Below the pieces are notes generated by a model. The model saw nothing but the letters and a program-made list of their open reading frames with translations, had not been told where the DNA came from and searched no databases. Of a stretch of DNA of 64,000 nt, positions 61,939 to 64,000 are shown in pieces; position 1 is the first letter of the stretch, and the number at the start of each line of letters is the position of its first letter. Source of the stretch: Janthinobacterium sp. PAMC25594 (GTDB taxonomy: Bacteria > Pseudomonadota > Gammaproteobacteria > Burkholderiales > Burkholderiaceae_D). The stretch covers positions 3,286,001-3,350,000 of the forward strand of contig NZ_CP080377.1 in assembly GCF_019443505.1 (NCBI RefSeq), written 5' to 3'. Made by a program: the position numbers and the translations under genes.

Positions 61939-63144
61939 ATGAATATCAAACTCAACAAGAAACAAGCGATCGCCATCGCGGCCATCGCGGCCGCCGGCAT
62001 CGTGCTGGCAATCCTCATCCTCGGCACGGGCAAGTCCAAGACTGCGCCGTCCGCCGCCGTCAAGACGGAAGCACATGCTGAAAAGAAAGACGAACACGGC
62101 CACGAGGAAGTGGAAGGCAGGCTGGAGCTGAGCGCCGCGCAAAGCAAGGCCGCCGGCGTCGTCATCGCCACGGCCGCGCCCGGCCGCATCAAGACGACCG
62201 TCGCCCTGCCCGGCGAAATCCGTTTTAACGAAGACCGTACTGCCCACGTCGTGCCGCGCCTGGCCGGCGTGGTGGAAGCCGTGCAGGCCGACCTGGGCCA
62301 GCTGGTGAAAAAGGGGCAAGTGCTGGCCGTCATCGCCAGCACGGAACTGTCGGAACAGCGCAGCGCACTGCTGTCGGCGCAGCGGCGCTTATCCTTGGCC
62401 CGTTCCACGTATGAGCGCGAAGAAAAACTGTGGCGCGAGAAAATTTCAGCGGAGCAAGACTATCTGCAGGCGCAGCAAGCGTGGCGCGAAGCGGAAATCG
62501 CCGTGCAGAACGCGCAGCAAAAACTCAGCGCGCTGGGCGCCAGTGGCGCCAGCAAAGGGCCGCTGAACCGCTACGAGATCCGCGCGCCGTTCGACGGCAT
62601 GGTGCTGGAAAAACATATCACCCTGGGCGAAGCCGTCAAGGAAGACGCGAACATCTTCGTCATTTCCGACCTGTCGACCGTGTGGGCGGAAATCGCCGTG
62701 CCGGCGAAGGACCTGGCCACCGTGCGCATGGGAGGCAAGGCGGAAGTCAAAGCCAGCGCTTTCGATGCCAGCGCGCAAGGCACGATCACCTACGTGGGCG
62801 CGCTGCTGGGCGAGCAGACGCGCACGGCCAAGGCGCGCATCAGCTTGCAGAACCCCGACATGGCCTGGCGTCCTGGCCTGTTCGTCAGCGTGGAAGTGGT
62901 GTCCGGCGAAGCGGACGCACCCGTCACCGTGCAGAGCACGGCCATCCAGACGGTGGAAGACAAGCCCGTCGTCTTCGTGCAAGTCAAGGATGGCTATCAG
63001 GCCACGCCCGTGGTGCTGGGGCGCAGCGATGGCACATTGACGCACATCAAGCAGGGCCTGGCCGCCGGCACGCCGTACGCGGCGCAAGGCAGTTTTGTCC
63101 TGAAATCCGAGCTGGGCAAAGATTCCGCCGGCCACGAACATTGA
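61939..63144 (+). CDS. czcB: CzcB periplasmic adaptor of metal efflux RND pump
   Basis: 401 residues from the ATG at 61939 (AAGGAAG upstream). An N-terminal helix (IAIAAIAAAGIVLAILILG) anchors it in the inner membrane. HAEKKDEHGHEEVEG is a His/Glu-rich metal-binding linker. HlyD/RND adaptor parts follow: PRLAGVVEAVQADLGQLVKKGQVL (lipoyl half), the long helical hairpin, YEIRAPFDGMVLEKHITLGEAV, and DLSTVWAEIAVPAKDL. Links CzcA to CzcC. Starts 13 bases after czcC and is 25 bases from czcA. Confidence 0.95.
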   Translation: MNIKLNKKQAIAIAAIAAAGIVLAILILGTGKSKTAPSAAVKTEAHAEKKDEHGHEEVEGRLELSAAQSKAAGVVIATAAPGRIKTTVALPGEIRFNEDRTAHVVPRLAGVVEAVQADLGQLVKKGQVLAVIASTELSEQRSALLSAQRRLSLARSTYEREEKLWREKISAEQDYLQAQQAWREAEIAVQNAQQKLSALGASGASKGPLNRYEIRAPFDGMVLEKHITLGEAVKEDANIFVISDLSTVWAEIAVPAKDLATVRMGGKAEVKASAFDASAQGTITYVGALLGEQTRTAKARISLQNPDMAWRPGLFVSVEVVSGEADAPVTVQSTAIQTVEDKPVVFVQVKDGYQATPVVLGRSDGTLTHIKQGLAAGTPYAAQGSFVLKSELGKDSAGHEH

Positions 63145-63169
63145 TCACGTCAAACGAAAGGAAACCATC

Positions 63170-64000
63170 ATGTTTGAACGCTTGATCCGCTTCGCCATCG
63201 AGCAGCGCTGGCTGGTGATGCTGGCCGTGGCCGCCATGGCCGGCCTGGGCATCTACAACTATCAAAAGCTGCCCATCGACGCCGTGCCCGACATCACCAA
63301 TGTGCAGGTGCAAATCAATACCCAGTCCGCCGGCTATTCGCCGCTGGAAACCGAGCAGAGGGTCACCTTCCCCATCGAGACGGCCATGGCCGGCTTGCCG
63401 AACCTGGAGCAGACGCGCTCGCTGTCTCGCTATGGCCTGTCGCAAGTGACCGTGATCTTCAAGGATGGCACGGACATTTATTTTGCCCGCCAGATGATCA
63501 ACGAACGCTTGCAGGAAGCCAAGGAAAGCTTGCCGGCCGGCATCACGCCGAAGATGGGGCCCGTCTCCACGGGCCTCGGCGAAATCTACCTGTGGACGGT
63601 GGAAACGCAGGAGGGCGCGAAGAAACCGGACGGCACGCCGTACACGCCGACGGACTTGCGCGAAATCCAGGACTGGATCATCAAGCCGCAGTTGCGCAAT
63701 GTCACGGGCGTCACGGAAATCAATGCCATCGGCGGCTACGCCAAGCAATACCAGGTGGCGCCCTACCCGGAAAAACTGGCCGCCTACGGCATCAGCCTGC
63801 AAGACGTGGTGACGGCGCTCGAGCGCAACAACAGCAACGTGGGCGCCGGCTACATCGAAAAGCAGGGCGAGCAACTGCTGATCCGCGCGCCGGGCCAGGT
63901 GGCATCGAAAGACGACATCGGCAACATCGTCGTCGCCAATGTGCAGGGCGTGGCGATCCGCATTCGCGACGTGGCCGACGTGGTGCTGGGGCGTGAGCTG
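63170..64000 (+). CDS. czcA: CzcA heavy-metal RND efflux pump, 5' part (cut by window)
   Basis: 277 codons run off the right edge; full proteins are about 1,040-1,070 residues. Starts ATG at 63170 after AAAGGAAA. MFERLIRFAIEQRWLVMLAVAAMAGLGIYNYQKLPIDAVPDITN is the standard N-terminus with first membrane helix and the heavy-metal RND motif. Then SPLETEQRVTFPIE, the porter domain GLPNLEQTRSLSRYGLSQV and GEIYLWTV. In this subclass the DFGxxxDGAxxxxEN signature of helix 4 lies further right, out of view, so metal specificity cannot be confirmed here. Confidence 0.95.
   Translation, partial: MFERLIRFAIEQRWLVMLAVAAMAGLGIYNYQKLPIDAVPDITNVQVQINTQSAGYSPLETEQRVTFPIETAMAGLPNLEQTRSLSRYGLSQVTVIFKDGTDIYFARQMINERLQEAKESLPAGITPKMGPVSTGLGEIYLWTVETQEGAKKPDGTPYTPTDLREIQDWIIKPQLRNVTGVTEINAIGGYAKQYQVAPYPEKLAAYGISLQDVVTALERNNSNVGAGYIEKQGEQLLIRAPGQVASKDDIGNIVVANVQGVAIRIRDVADVVLGREL

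Overview
The window is a 64 kb piece of a high-GC beta-proteobacterial chromosome. The closest fit is an Oxalobacteraceae member of the Janthinobacterium/Duganella type. This is inferred from gene content and codon style (FadE, 447-residue GdhA, a PEP-CTERM exosortase substrate, a MshQ-like protein, tandem DUF3016 proteins, a czc efflux locus) and not from a marker-gene search. Both window ends cut genes: an S9 peptidase at the left and czcA at the right.

Layout. 1-4 kb: S9 peptidase end, di-haem cytochrome c peroxidase, two small exported proteins. 4.0-5.9 kb: intact tRNA-Phe, a low-GC segment with a Sel1-repeat gene, then a decayed second copy of the tRNA-Phe 3' half, which together look like the remnant of a tRNA-targeted integrated element. 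6-10.8 kb: collagen-like lipoprotein, fadE, and a TetA-like MFS pump divergent from its TetR regulator with two palindromic operators between them. 10.9-17.5 kb: housekeeping genes (trhP, DUF819 permease, gdhA, flavin reductase, enoyl-CoA hydratase). 17.5-19.5 kb: operon of three AIM24 paralogues. 19.6-23.6 kb: PEP-CTERM protein plus subtilisin-like protease operon. 24-28.7 kb: NarL-type two-component pair, TonB-dependent receptor, Lrp regulator. 28.7-34.6 kb: acetolactate-synthase-like enzyme, AraC regulator divergent from a cytochrome P450, MazG-like pyrophosphohydrolase, small exported proteins. 34.6-43.1 kb: Aer-like chemoreceptor, DEAD-box helicase with two DbpA domains, hydrolases, M28 peptidase. 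43.2-53.1 kb: large MshQ-like surface protein, GlxA-type regulator, frmA, a PQQ-type sugar dehydrogenase lipoprotein, thioesterase, periplasmic solute-binding protein, two DUF3016 paralogues. 53.5-58.5 kb: HD-GYP response regulator and GAF histidine kinase facing each other, separated by an IS110-family element. 58.6-64 kb: a MORN-repeat/C13 (caspase-like) protease fusion, then czcI-czcC-czcB-czcA for divalent metal efflux.

The most notable non-coding signals are these. (1) A family of eight hairpin units sits only between gene 3' ends; the outer arms are constant, while the inner stem changes by compensating substitutions and always closes on a 3-nt loop. (2) A structured leader of three stem-loops lies upstream of the IS110 transposase, in the place where IS110 elements encode their bridge RNA. 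(3) A long rod-like inverted repeat lies just downstream of that transposase. (4) A perfect 10-bp nested inverted repeat lies between czcI and czcC. (5) The tRNA-Phe attachment-site duplication. The MORN-C13 fusion and the AIM24 triplet are the least understood protein-coding loci.
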